From Chloroflexota bacterium (GTDB lineage: Bacteria > Chloroflexota > Limnocylindria > Limnocylindrales > CSP1-4), in contig JACPOS010000024.1 in assembly GCA_016191395.1 (NCBI GenBank), forward strand, positions 1-64,000: DNA of 64,000 nucleotides. Direction: 5' to 3'. This document shows, in pieces, positions 49,909 to 61,282 of this stretch. Position numbers and translations under genes: made by a program. How positions within the stretch are numbered: the stretch's first letter is position 1; each line of letters starts with the position of its first letter. The notes beneath the pieces are model-generated. The model did not search any database. It was given only the letters and a program-made list of their open reading frames with translations, and was not told the origin of the DNA.

Positions 49909-52721
49909 CCGCCGTCGACATCGCGTTCGAGGTCAACGGGCGCCAGACGACCGTCCATGTCGAGCCGATGCGGCGCCTGTCGGACGTGCTGCGGGACGAG
50001 CTCGGGCTGTTCGGGACGAAGGTCGGCTGCGAGGCCGGAGACTGCGGCGCGTGCACGGTGCGGCTCGGCGGACGCCAGGTGGAATCGTGCCTCGTCCCGG
50101 CGGCGCAGGCGAACGGCACGACGATCCAGACGGTGGAGGGACTTGCGGCGCGCGACGGTGTCGCGGGCGACCTGCAGGCCGCGTTCCTGGACCACGGCGC
50201 CGCGCAATGCGGAATCTGCACGCCCGGGATGCTCATGGCCGCCGAGACGCTCCTGGCCGCGGACCCGAACGCCGACGACGCCGCGATCCGCGACGGCATC
50301 GGCGGCGTGCTATGCCGCTGTACCGGCTACGTGAAGATCGTCGAGGCGATCGCGGCCACGAGGGATGCGCGACTCGTCGGCGCCGCGACGGGCGTCGGCA
50401 GCCCGGTAGTTCCCGTCGCCGGCGCGGCGGTGGGGTCCCGCATTGCGAAGGTGGATGGCCTGCCACGCGTGCTCGGCACCGCCCGCTACGGCGCCGACCA
50501 TCGACCCGATGACGTCCTGGCGGTCCGGGCGATCCGGTCGCCGCACGCGCGAGCGAGATTCGAGATCGGCGACCTGGCGCCGTTGCGCAGCCGGCACCCG
50601 GGACTTGTCGACATCATCACGGCCGCGGACGTCCCCGGGCAGAATCGGTACGGGATCTATGCCACTGGCAAGGACCAGCCGGCGCTCGCGGACGGCGTGG
50701 TCCGCCACCCGGGAGAGGCGATTCTCGCCCTCGTGGCCGACGAGGCGACCCTCGCCGCGATCGCGGATTCCGACCTTCCGATCACCTGGGAGCCACTGCC
50801 GCCCGTCCGTGGCCTCGACGACGCGCTAGCGGCGGAGGCACCCACGCTCCACGACGCCTCGCCGGGCAACGTCCTGATCCGCGGCCGCCTCGCACGCGGC
50901 GACGTCGACGCGGCCCTCGTGGCATCCCACGCGACCGCGACCATCGACGTGGAGACGACGTTCGTGGAGCACGCGTACATCGAGCCCGAGGCCGGCGTGG
51001 CAAGGCGCGTCGGTGATCGGATCGAGCTGACCGTCAGCACCCAGGCCCCGTACATGGATCGCGACGAGGTCGCGCTGATCCTCGGCATCCCGCCGGCCGA
51101 CGTCCGCATCATCCCGACCGCCTGCGGCGGCGGCTTCGGTGGCAAGCTGGACCTGGGCGTGCACGCGCTGATCGCGATCGCGGCGTGGCGGACCGGGCGC
51201 CCCGTCCAAGCGGTCTGGACACGCCCGGAATCGATGGCCGCCAGCCCGAAGCGCCATCCGTCACGAATCCGCGCGACTGCCGGCGTGGACGCGGACGGCC
51301 GCCTGACCGCGTACCGCTTCCACGGTGACTTCGACACCGGCGCGTACGCCTCCTGGGGCCCCACGGTGGCCAACCGGGTACCGGTCCATGCGATGGGGCC
51401 GTACGGCTTCGACGCCGTGCTTGCGACGACCCGCGCCGTCTACACGAACAACCCGCCCGCCGGTGCGTTCCGCGGCTTCGGCGTGCCGCAGGCGTCGATC
51501 GCCCACGAGGCGCTCATGGACGACCTGGCCGCGCAGCTGCAGATCGACGCCCTCGAGTTCCGGCTCACGAATGCCCTTCGCGCGGGATCCACGACCGCCA
51601 GCGGCCAGCGGCTCGACGCGAGCGCCGGCCTGCCTGCCTGCCTGGAGGCGCTCAGGCCGCACTGGCAGCGGCTGCGTGCCGAGGCGGCGGCACACAACGC
51701 CGGGGCCGGCGGATCCGGCGTCCGGGTTCGGCGAGGGGTCGGCATCGGGGCCATGTGGTATGGCATCGGGAACACGTCCATGTCGAACCCGTCCACGATC
51801 GAGATGGGCGTCACCGACGACGCGCGGGTGGTGCTGTTCTGCGGCGCGGTGGACATCGGCCAGGGCGCATCGACGGTGCTCGTCCAGATCGCGGCGGACG
51901 CCCTCGGCGTGCCCGCCGGGGTCGTGGAGCTCGTCTCGGGCGACACCGATCGAACGGCGGACGCCGGCAAGTCGTCCGCCTCGCGCCAGACGTTCGTCTC
52001 CGGCAACGCCGCGCGCTTGGCCGCCGCGGACCTCCGCCGCCAGATCCTGCTGCTCGCCGAGGTCGCCGATCCCACCACGGGGGCCGACGCAGCTGCCATC
52101 ACGTTCGAGGAGGGCCGCATCGTCGTGACCGAGCCCGGCGGTCGAACGAGCGAGATCGACCTTGCGGAGCTGCCGCTTGTGCCGGTTCGCGACGTGTCAG
52201 CGGCGTGCGTCATCGCCGGACGCGGCACGTTCGATCCACGGACGACGCCGCTCGATGCGGACGGCCAGGGCGTGCCGTACCAGACCTACGCGTTCGGGGC
52301 CCAGCTCGCCGACGTCGAGGTGGACCCAGAGCTGGGCACGGTGAAGGTGCGCCGGATCGTGGCTGCGCACGACGTGGGGCGTGCGATCAACCCGACCCAG
52401 GTGGAGGGCCAGATCCACGGCGGCATCGCGCAGGGGCTCGGCTTTGCGCTGATGGAGGCGTACGTGCCGGGTCGCACCGAGAACCTGCACGACTACCTGA
52501 TCCCGACCGTCGGCGACATGCCGGAGATCGAGTGCCTGCTGATCGAGGACCCGGAGCCGTCCGGCCCGTATGGCGCGAAAGGGGTGGGGGAGCCCGCGCT
52601 CATTCCCACCGCCCCGGCAATCCTCGGCGCCATCCACGATGCCGTCGGCGTGCGGATCACCCAGCTCCCGGCCACGCCGGACCGCGTCCGCGCGGCCATC
52701 CTCGCCCGGGCTGGCGCGTGA
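49905..52721 (+). CDS. Fused [2Fe-2S]/molybdopterin subunit of a xanthine dehydrogenase family hydroxylase
   Basis: 938 residues. Residues about 1-155 hold the two [2Fe-2S] clusters: C42, C47 and C50 in GCEAGDCGACTV plus C62, then CGICTPGM and CRCTGY. The rest is the molybdopterin cytosine or guanine dinucleotide-type catalytic part: ACGGGFGGKLDLG, AFRGFGVPQASIAHEALMDD, GAVDIGQGASTVLVQIAADA and the catalytic Glu in GAKGVGEPALIPTAPAI. The architecture resembles E. coli XdhD. Substrate may be a purine, nicotinate or similar ring. GTG start overlapping the FAD subunit. No maturation genes are nearby. Confidence 0.92.
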   Translation: MTAVDIAFEVNGRQTTVHVEPMRRLSDVLRDELGLFGTKVGCEAGDCGACTVRLGGRQVESCLVPAAQANGTTIQTVEGLAARDGVAGDLQAAFLDHGAAQCGICTPGMLMAAETLLAADPNADDAAIRDGIGGVLCRCTGYVKIVEAIAATRDARLVGAATGVGSPVVPVAGAAVGSRIAKVDGLPRVLGTARYGADHRPDDVLAVRAIRSPHARARFEIGDLAPLRSRHPGLVDIITAADVPGQNRYGIYATGKDQPALADGVVRHPGEAILALVADEATLAAIADSDLPITWEPLPPVRGLDDALAAEAPTLHDASPGNVLIRGRLARGDVDAALVASHATATIDVETTFVEHAYIEPEAGVARRVGDRIELTVSTQAPYMDRDEVALILGIPPADVRIIPTACGGGFGGKLDLGVHALIAIAAWRTGRPVQAVWTRPESMAASPKRHPSRIRATAGVDADGRLTAYRFHGDFDTGAYASWGPTVANRVPVHAMGPYGFDAVLATTRAVYTNNPPAGAFRGFGVPQASIAHEALMDDLAAQLQIDALEFRLTNALRAGSTTASGQRLDASAGLPACLEALRPHWQRLRAEAAAHNAGAGGSGVRVRRGVGIGAMWYGIGNTSMSNPSTIEMGVTDDARVVLFCGAVDIGQGASTVLVQIAADALGVPAGVVELVSGDTDRTADAGKSSASRQTFVSGNAARLAAADLRRQILLLAEVADPTTGADAAAITFEEGRIVVTEPGGRTSEIDLAELPLVPVRDVSAACVIAGRGTFDPRTTPLDADGQGVPYQTYAFGAQLADVEVDPELGTVKVRRIVAAHDVGRAINPTQVEGQIHGGIAQGLGFALMEAYVPGRTENLHDYLIPTVGDMPEIECLLIEDPEPSGPYGAKGVGEPALIPTAPAILGAIHDAVGVRITQLPATPDRVRAAILARAGA

Positions 52722-52786
52722 CCGCCTTCGGTGTCGCCGCGGCAGGGGTCGTCTGCCCGCGAGCCCTGGACGTCCGCTGATTCAGG

Positions 52787-52798
52787 CACACTCCGCGC
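52787..52798 (+). promoter_or_regulatory. Leaderless-type -10 box before the nucleoside hydrolase gene
   Basis: CACACT (52787-52792) then six bases then ATG 52799. It deviates at the first base from TAnnnT. No Shine-Dalgarno is present, so it may drive this gene separately from the cluster. Confidence 0.35.
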
Positions 52799-53746
52799 AT
52801 GCCAACGAAAGTCATCCTCGACGTCGACACGGGAACGGACGACGCCGTCGCGCTCATGACCGCGGCGCTCTCGCCCGACATCGAGCTTGTCGGCGCGACC
52901 ACGGTCAACGGCAACACCACGATCGACTACACGACCGAGAACACCCTGCGCGTGTTCGACTGGATCGGGATGCCGCAGGTTCCGGTGTACCGGGGCCTGG
53001 ACCGGCCGATCGTCCGCTCCCAGGTCGCTCGCGGCATGGCCACGCGAATCCACGGTGACCTGCTGGACCTGCCGGAGGTGTCCCACGGCGCGACGCTCCA
53101 GCCGGGACATGCCGTCGACTGGCTGATCGAGACGTATCTCGCGTCGGACGGCGACATCGTCCTCTGCCCGGTCGGGCCGCTGACGAACATCGCGATGGCG
53201 ATCCAGAAGGAGCCACGCATCGTCGACGCGATCCCGGAGATCGTGATCATGGGCGGCGCGCACGACCACGGGAACATGACGGCGTCCGCCGAGTTCAACA
53301 TCTGGCTTGACCCGGAGGCGGCCCGGATCGTCGTCAACTGCGGCCGCCCGATCCGGATGGTCCCGCTGGACGCCACCCATCGGGCCCTCGTGTCCACCGA
53401 GGATGCCGCGCGTCTCCGGGCCCTCGGCACGCCCGCCGGCGAGGCCGCCGCGCGCTTCGTCCTGAAGCGCATCGACGGCTACGACGCGACGCAGCCGATG
53501 CCGCACCGCCCGGGCGCCGCGCCGGTCCACGACGCACTGGCGGTCTGCGCGATCATCGATCCGACGATCCTGACCACGGACTTCATCCCGGTCGACGTCG
53601 AGGTCCACGCGGAGCTGTCGCTGGGCCGCACCGTGTGCGACTTCCGGTTCCGGAGCGGCAAGCCCGCGAACGTCCACTTCGCGACGGACGCGGACGAGCC
53701 GAAGTTCGTCCGGATGCTGCTGGAGATCCTCGGCCGGACGGCCTAG
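52799..53746 (+). CDS. Inosine/uridine-preferring nucleoside hydrolase family protein
   Basis: 315 residues. It hydrolyses the N-glycosidic bond of nucleosides to free base and ribose. The calcium-binding N-terminal motif DVDTGTDDAVAL, the central VCPVGPLTNIAMAI-like LCPVGPLTNIAMA, MGGAHDHGNMTASAEFNIW and the catalytic His-Asp in APVHDALAV are all present. ATG start. Its likely product, a free base, could feed the molybdenum hydroxylase encoded just upstream. The stop overlaps the last bases of the convergent minus-strand gene. Confidence 0.9.
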   Translation: MPTKVILDVDTGTDDAVALMTAALSPDIELVGATTVNGNTTIDYTTENTLRVFDWIGMPQVPVYRGLDRPIVRSQVARGMATRIHGDLLDLPEVSHGATLQPGHAVDWLIETYLASDGDIVLCPVGPLTNIAMAIQKEPRIVDAIPEIVIMGGAHDHGNMTASAEFNIWLDPEAARIVVNCGRPIRMVPLDATHRALVSTEDAARLRALGTPAGEAAARFVLKRIDGYDATQPMPHRPGAAPVHDALAVCAIIDPTILTTDFIPVDVEVHAELSLGRTVCDFRFRSGKPANVHFATDADEPKFVRMLLEILGRTA

Positions 53747-55218
53747 GCGACGGCGGCGGGCTCCGCGCTCGGAAGGGCCGGCAATTCCCCGCGCAGGTAG
53801 GCATCGATCGCGGCCGCCGCGCGCTTGCCGTCACCCATCGCGAGGATGACGGTCGCCGCGCCGCGGACGATGTCTCCGCCGGCGAAGACGCCGGGCATGC
53901 TCGTCATGCCGCTCTCGTCGGTGACGATGTAGCCCCACTTCGTGACCTCGAGGTCCGGCGCCGTCTGGGTGAGCAGCGGGTTGCTGCGCGTCCCGATGGC
54001 GACGACGAGCATGTCGCACGGGATGTCGAACTCGGACCCCTCGATCGGCTCGGGCCTGCGACGGCCGGACTCGTCCGGCTCGCCGAGCGCCATCCGAACG
54101 CAGCGGACGCTCGTCACCCAGCGCGACTCGTCGCCGAGGACCTCGGTCGGCGCGGCCAGGTACTCGAATTCGACGCCCTCCTGCTCGGCGTGGTGGACCT
54201 CCTCCGCCCGGGCGGGAAGCTCCTCGCGGCCGCGTCGATAGACGATCGTCGCGGACGCTGCCCCGAGCCGGCGCGCGGTGCGGACCGCGTCCATCGCCAC
54301 GTTGCCGCCGCCCACGACCACGACGCGCTGGCCGTGGAGCACCGGCGTGTCGGCTCCCTCGGTCCACGCGCCCATCAGGTTGACGCGCGTGAGGTACTCG
54401 TTGGCAGAGTAGACGCCCTTGAGGTTCTCGCCCGGCACGTTCATGAACACCGGCAGGCCGGCCCCGACCGCGATGAACACCGCGTCGAACTTCTCGCGGA
54501 GCTCCGGCAGCGTGTAGGTGGTGCCGATGATCGCGTTGGCCTCGATCGTGACGCCCTGGGCGATGAGCCGATCCACTTCGGCCGCCACGATGTCCTTCGG
54601 CAGCCGGAACTCGGGAATGCCGTAGATGAGGACCCCGCCCGCGGCATGGAATGCCTCGAACACGGTGACCTCGTGCCCGAGCTTCGCGAGCTCGCCCGCG
54701 GCGGTGAGGCCCGCCGGCCCCGAGCCGACGATGGCGACGGTCTTGCCGGTCCTGACCGCCGGCGAGCCGGCGATCTCCGCCGCGTGCCGCTGGCCCCAGT
54801 CGGCGACGAACCGCTCCAAATGTCCGATGGCCACGGACTGGCCGGTCTTCGCGCGCAGGCAGACCTTCTCGCACTGGATCTCCTGCGGGCAGACGCGACC
54901 GGTGACGCACGGCAGCGCGTTGTCGGACAGGAGGCTCTGCGCCGCGGACTTGATGTCGCCGTCGCGCAGGAACCGGATGAACTGCGGGATGTTGACCCGG
55001 ACCGGGCAGCCATCGATGCAGTAGGGCTTCGGGCACTGGAGGCAGCGTTCGGCCTCCAGGATCGCGAGCTGCTCCGTCAGCCCCAGGTTGACCTCGCCGA
55101 AGTTGGCGGAACGTGCCGTGGCGTCCTGCTCGGGCATCGCGACACGCTTGAGGGCCATCCGCTCCTTCGGGGTGAGCGGCACCTTGGGCGTGAGTGGCGC
55201 CTCGGGGTCCAGCGTCAT
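53743..55218 (-). CDS. NfnB-like / GltD-family flavoprotein subunit
   Basis: 491 residues. The N terminus binds two [4Fe-4S] clusters (CLQCPKPYCIDGCPV; CPQEIQCEKVC). An FAD loop GSGPAGLTAAGELAKLG and an NADPH loop VVGGGNVAMDAVRTARRLG follow. This fits the small subunit of glutamate synthase or, given its partner, the NfnB/SudA subunit that couples NADPH with NADH and ferredoxin. ATG complement at 55216-55218, overlapping the stop of the upstream partner (ATGA). No glutamate synthase large subunit is nearby, which favours the NfnAB reading. It overlaps the nucleoside hydrolase stop by 4 bases. Confidence 0.88.
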   Translation of the reverse strand: MTLDPEAPLTPKVPLTPKERMALKRVAMPEQDATARSANFGEVNLGLTEQLAILEAERCLQCPKPYCIDGCPVRVNIPQFIRFLRDGDIKSAAQSLLSDNALPCVTGRVCPQEIQCEKVCLRAKTGQSVAIGHLERFVADWGQRHAAEIAGSPAVRTGKTVAIVGSGPAGLTAAGELAKLGHEVTVFEAFHAAGGVLIYGIPEFRLPKDIVAAEVDRLIAQGVTIEANAIIGTTYTLPELREKFDAVFIAVGAGLPVFMNVPGENLKGVYSANEYLTRVNLMGAWTEGADTPVLHGQRVVVVGGGNVAMDAVRTARRLGAASATIVYRRGREELPARAEEVHHAEQEGVEFEYLAAPTEVLGDESRWVTSVRCVRMALGEPDESGRRRPEPIEGSEFDIPCDMLVVAIGTRSNPLLTQTAPDLEVTKWGYIVTDESGMTSMPGVFAGGDIVRGAATVILAMGDGKRAAAAIDAYLRGELPALPSAEPAAVA

Positions 55219-56102
55219 GGCCGTGCTCCCGCCCCGGCGCCGACGGGTGGGGCGTCGACCGGGGCACCCGTGCGCAGGCCGATCTTGCAGGCCTCGCGAT
55301 GCTCCAGCGCCGCCTTCTCGAACGGTCGATACGTCGACTGGCGGTCGGCGAGCTCGTTGAAGTCGACCCGCAGGCCGTCGAACTCCGGCCCCTCCACGCA
55401 GGCATAGCGGACGATGCCGTCGACGGTGACGCGACAGCCCCCGCACATCCCGGTGCCGTCGACCATGATCGGGTTGAGGGAGACGGTCGTCTTCACCTCG
55501 GCCGGGCCGGTCAGGCCCACGACCGCGCGCATCATCGGCACGGGCCCGACCGCGAAGACCTCATCCACGCCGCCCCTGGCGAGCTCGTCGGCGAGCGCCG
55601 TCGTGACGAAGCCCGGTCGGCCGTAGCTGCCGTCGTCCGTGCAGGTGACGACCTCGCCGCACGCCTTGAGCTCGTCCTCGAGGATCACCCACTCACGCGA
55701 CCGGCCGCCGATGATGCTGGTCACCGCGACTCCACGGGCGTGCAGCGCCTGGGCGATGGGGAGGATGACCGCGGTGCCGACGCCGCCGCCCACGCACACC
55801 GCGTGGCCGTGCTCGGGCAGCTCCGTGGGGCGGCCCAGCGGACCGGCAATCCCGTCGATCACGTCGCCAGGGACGAGCTCCACCAGGTCCAGGGTGCTCT
55901 TGCCGATGCCCTGGATGACGAGGGAGATGGTGCCGGCCGCCGCATCGACGTCGGCAATCGTCAGGGGAATGCGCTCGGCGCCGGGGCCAAGGTGGACGAT
56001 CACGAACTGGCCGGGCCTGCGGATCTCGGCGATCCGGGGCGCCTGGACCACGAGGCGGTACACGTTCGGCGAGAGCTGCTCGTTTGCCAGGACGCGATGC
56101 AA
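55215..56102 (-). CDS. NfnA-like ferredoxin-NAD(P)+ reductase subunit
   Basis: 295 residues. An FNR-like fold with FAD (GQFVIVHLGPGAERIPLTIA), NAD(H) (VCVGGGVGTAVILPIAQAL) and a C-terminal [2Fe-2S] site (MCGGCRVTVDG then ACVEGPEFDG). This is the pattern of NfnA / SudB. With the next gene it should form a flavin-based bifurcating or NADPH/ferredoxin transhydrogenating pair in the cytosol. The start appears to be TTG at 56102, with GGGAGAG six bases upstream; no better ATG is in place. A 150-bp gap separates it from the upstream FNR gene. Confidence 0.85.
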   Translation of the reverse strand: MHRVLANEQLSPNVYRLVVQAPRIAEIRRPGQFVIVHLGPGAERIPLTIADVDAAAGTISLVIQGIGKSTLDLVELVPGDVIDGIAGPLGRPTELPEHGHAVCVGGGVGTAVILPIAQALHARGVAVTSIIGGRSREWVILEDELKACGEVVTCTDDGSYGRPGFVTTALADELARGGVDEVFAVGPVPMMRAVVGLTGPAEVKTTVSLNPIMVDGTGMCGGCRVTVDGIVRYACVEGPEFDGLRVDFNELADRQSTYRPFEKAALEHREACKIGLRTGAPVDAPPVGAGAGARP

Positions 56103-56252
56103 GGAGGCTCTCCCGGACTACGGTTTCCTGAGCCTCATGCTGGCGGTTCCGCGAGTCGGGGAGTAACGCCGGAACGCCCCGATCTCGGGGGCCGAACGTC
56201 ACCTCTCCGGCGTGCCTCGATCGTGCCCGGGCGCGGCGGCGCCCTTGCGAGG

Positions 56253-57077
56253 TCAGCCCGGCTCGGCCCCCTGGCCGACGAGGGCGGCATCCTTGCCCTT
56301 CGGCCAGTACAGCTCCTTCTTGACGTGGAACTCCGGGAACCCGCGCCCCATCAGCTCGCGCTCCACGTTGAGGATCATCTCGGGGTTGCCGCAGATGTAG
56401 ACGACGGTCCTCTCCGGCTTCAGGCCGTACTCGCGGCAGACGTCGGCGACGATCGTCTCGGCACGGCCCCCGCGGCCGGACCAGCCCGCATTCCGCGGGT
56501 CGCCGGGGCGGGAGATGGTCGGTACGTAGCGGAGCGGATAGCCCTTCTCCGCCTCGAGCGCCTCCAGCTCCTCGCGGTAGCCGAGCTCGTCGACGTACGA
56601 GCAGCCGTTGATGATGACCGTCTTCCGCGGCGCGTCATCGAACATCGACTGGCGGATCATCGAGATGAACGGGGCGATGCCCGTTCCCGTGGACACGTAC
56701 AGGTGCGTCCGGGTGTCCGCCGGCTCCAGCAGGAACTTGCCCTTGGGCCCGATCATCCGCATCCGGTGGCCGCCCGGCAGGCGCCACAGCAGCGTCGTGA
56801 ACCGCATGATCGGCACGAGGCGAACGAACAGCTCGTAGCCGTTCATGCCGGCCTCGGCGGGCGCCGAGGCGACCGAGTACGGGCGCTGCCACAGCTTGCC
56901 GTCCGCGAACACGCCGGTGGTCATGTACTGCCCGGGCTCGAACGGCGTGGGCTCGCCCTCGAACTTCACCCAGAAGTACGCGAGGTCCTGGTTCAGGTCA
57001 ACGCGCTTGACCAGCGTCGCGTTGTACTGCGGCGCGCTCGGATCGATGACGCGTTCGTCGTCGTGGTGGTGGGGCAT
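56253..57077 (-). CDS. Ferredoxin-NADP+ reductase
   Basis: 274 residues, single-subunit bacterial type. The FAD motif is RPYSVASAP, the NADP part has STGTGIAPFISMIRQ and the C-terminal VYICGNPEMILNVEREL. It exchanges electrons between NADPH and ferredoxin or flavodoxin. The start is the ATG complement at 57075-57077 (MPHHHDDERVIDPSAPQYNA), with GAGGAG upstream on the minus strand; the open frame before it covers the divergent promoter region. The 150-bp gap on its 3' side has a small CCCCG-ATCT-CGGGG hairpin at 56177-56190 and no gene. Confidence 0.9.
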   Translation of the reverse strand: MPHHHDDERVIDPSAPQYNATLVKRVDLNQDLAYFWVKFEGEPTPFEPGQYMTTGVFADGKLWQRPYSVASAPAEAGMNGYELFVRLVPIMRFTTLLWRLPGGHRMRMIGPKGKFLLEPADTRTHLYVSTGTGIAPFISMIRQSMFDDAPRKTVIINGCSYVDELGYREELEALEAEKGYPLRYVPTISRPGDPRNAGWSGRGGRAETIVADVCREYGLKPERTVVYICGNPEMILNVERELMGRGFPEFHVKKELYWPKGKDAALVGQGAEPG

Positions 57078-57102
57078 CGGGCTCCTCGGGGCTTGTGGCC
57101 CA

Positions 57103-57108
57103 AGTCTA
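57103..57108 (-). promoter_or_regulatory. -10 box for the ferredoxin-NADP reductase gene
   Basis: TAGACT on the minus strand, 25 bases before the ATG at 57077. It is divergent to the TACAAT box at 57164. The two promoters share the 133-bp gap. No clear -35. Confidence 0.45.
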
Positions 57109-57163
57109 CTGGCGGACGGCCGTGACGATCCGCCGCGGGATCTGGCCCGGGAGCGACCGCGGC

Positions 57164-57169
57164 TACAAT
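57164..57169 (+). promoter_or_regulatory. -10 box for ppdK
   Basis: TACAAT, five of six consensus bases, 41 bases before the ATG at 57211. A leader with AAGGAG (57193-57198) follows. The -35 region is weak. Confidence 0.5.
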
Positions 57170-57210
57170 CCGGGAGCCCGCAAGCACGACCGAAGGAGCC
57201 TCGCCTTCTC

Positions 57211-59997
<2,787 letters not shown>

Positions 59998-60005
59998 CCA
60001 GACCG

Positions 60006-61202
60006 ATGGCCGGCCTGAGCGTCACCGAGGCGGCGGAGCGGGCGGGGGTGGACGCCGGCTACGTCGAGGAGCTCGTGCGCGCGGGGATCCTGCACCCCTC
60101 CGACGACGGATTCTCCACCGGCGACGTCCGGCGCGTGGGCCTCGTCAGGACGATGCGAGAGGTCGGGATCCCGCTCGAGGCCATGACGAAGGGGCTCGAG
60201 ACCGGCGTGCTCGCGCTGGACTTCGTCGATGCCCGGGACTACGAGCGCTTCCCGACGCTGACCGGCGAGACCTTCCAGCAGGTCAGCGACCGGACCGGCG
60301 TGCCGTTCTCGCTGCTCGCGGTGCTCCGCGAGACGGTCGGGTTCGGCGGCGCGCGACCCGAGGATCGGATCCGGAGCGACGAGATCCGGGTCGTCCCGTT
60401 CCTGGAGCTCCAGGTCGGCATGGGCTTCGACCCGGTCGCGATCGAACGACTGCTTCGCGTGCTCGGCGACAGCACCCACCGGATCGCCGAGGCCGAGGCC
60501 GAATGGTGGCGGTCCCAGATCGCGAACCCACGGCTGGCCCAGGCCCAGCGGGGCAACGAGATCGCCGCCAGCACGGACTCCAACCTGCTCAATGACACGT
60601 CGCGCGAGGCCCTCCTCGCCATCTGGAACGCCCAGCAGGCGCAGGCGTGGACATCGAACATCATCGACGGGTTCAAGTACCTGCTGGCTCGCGAGGGCAT
60701 CTACCACGCACCAGACCGGCAGCCCGCGATCTGCTTCCTGGACATCACCGGCTACACGAGGCTCACCCAGGAGCACGGCGATCGCGCCGCCGCCGAGCTC
60801 GCCGAGTCCCTGTCCCGGCTCGTGAAGACCACCTCGGGGGACCACGGCGGCCGGCCCGTGAAGTGGCTGGGCGACGGCGTGATGTTCTACTTCCGCGATC
60901 CCGGCGGCAGCGTGGATGCTGCGCTGGACATGGTCGACGGGATCACCGCCGCAGGGCTGCCGCCGGCCCACGTGGGCCTGCACGCCGGCCCGGTCGTCAT
61001 GCAGGAGGGCGACTACTACGGCCAGACCGTGAACATGGCGGCGCGCATCGCCGACTACGCCCGCCCGGGCGAGGTCCTCGTGAGCAAGGCGATCGTGGAT
61101 CTCACGGTGAGCCCCGCCATCCGGTTCACCGACATCGGCGACGTGGAGTTGAAGGGCGTCGCGGGCACCGTGCGCCTGCACTCGAGCCGGCGGGCTTCGT
61201 AG
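60006..61202 (+). CDS. MerR-like HTH - class III nucleotidyl cyclase fusion
   Basis: 398 residues, no membrane segment. Residues about 1-70 form a MerR-like winged HTH (LSVTEAAERAGVDAGYVEEL; FSTGDVRRVGLVRTMREVGI). A helical middle follows. Residues about 235-395 are a class III cyclase with the key residues in place: metal Asp in CFLDITGYTRL and KWLGDGVMFYF, and both Asn and Arg in GQTVNMAARI. The base-specifying Lys is in VKWLGDG. It is therefore predicted active. DNA binding plus cyclase in one chain is unusual. ATG start 8 bp after ppdK, so probably co-transcribed. Confidence 0.82.
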   Translation: MAGLSVTEAAERAGVDAGYVEELVRAGILHPSDDGFSTGDVRRVGLVRTMREVGIPLEAMTKGLETGVLALDFVDARDYERFPTLTGETFQQVSDRTGVPFSLLAVLRETVGFGGARPEDRIRSDEIRVVPFLELQVGMGFDPVAIERLLRVLGDSTHRIAEAEAEWWRSQIANPRLAQAQRGNEIAASTDSNLLNDTSREALLAIWNAQQAQAWTSNIIDGFKYLLAREGIYHAPDRQPAICFLDITGYTRLTQEHGDRAAAELAESLSRLVKTTSGDHGGRPVKWLGDGVMFYFRDPGGSVDAALDMVDGITAAGLPPAHVGLHAGPVVMQEGDYYGQTVNMAARIADYARPGEVLVSKAIVDLTVSPAIRFTDIGDVELKGVAGTVRLHSSRRAS

Positions 61203-61282
61203 CCTCCGGCGCTATTGGTACCGCCCCGGACCGTACCGGCGGGCCCCTAACGTCCCGACGCCGCGGCAGCCATGCTCCGCCC

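Noticed and set aside
53635..55407. A 590-codon plus-strand frame opposite the NfnB-like gene
   Set aside because: Antisense shadow; the minus-strand frame carries FeS, FAD and NADPH motifs.
56177..56190. Terminator after the ferredoxin-NADP reductase gene
   Set aside because: Only a five-base stem with a four-base loop and no T-run on either strand; noted in the gene entry but not called.
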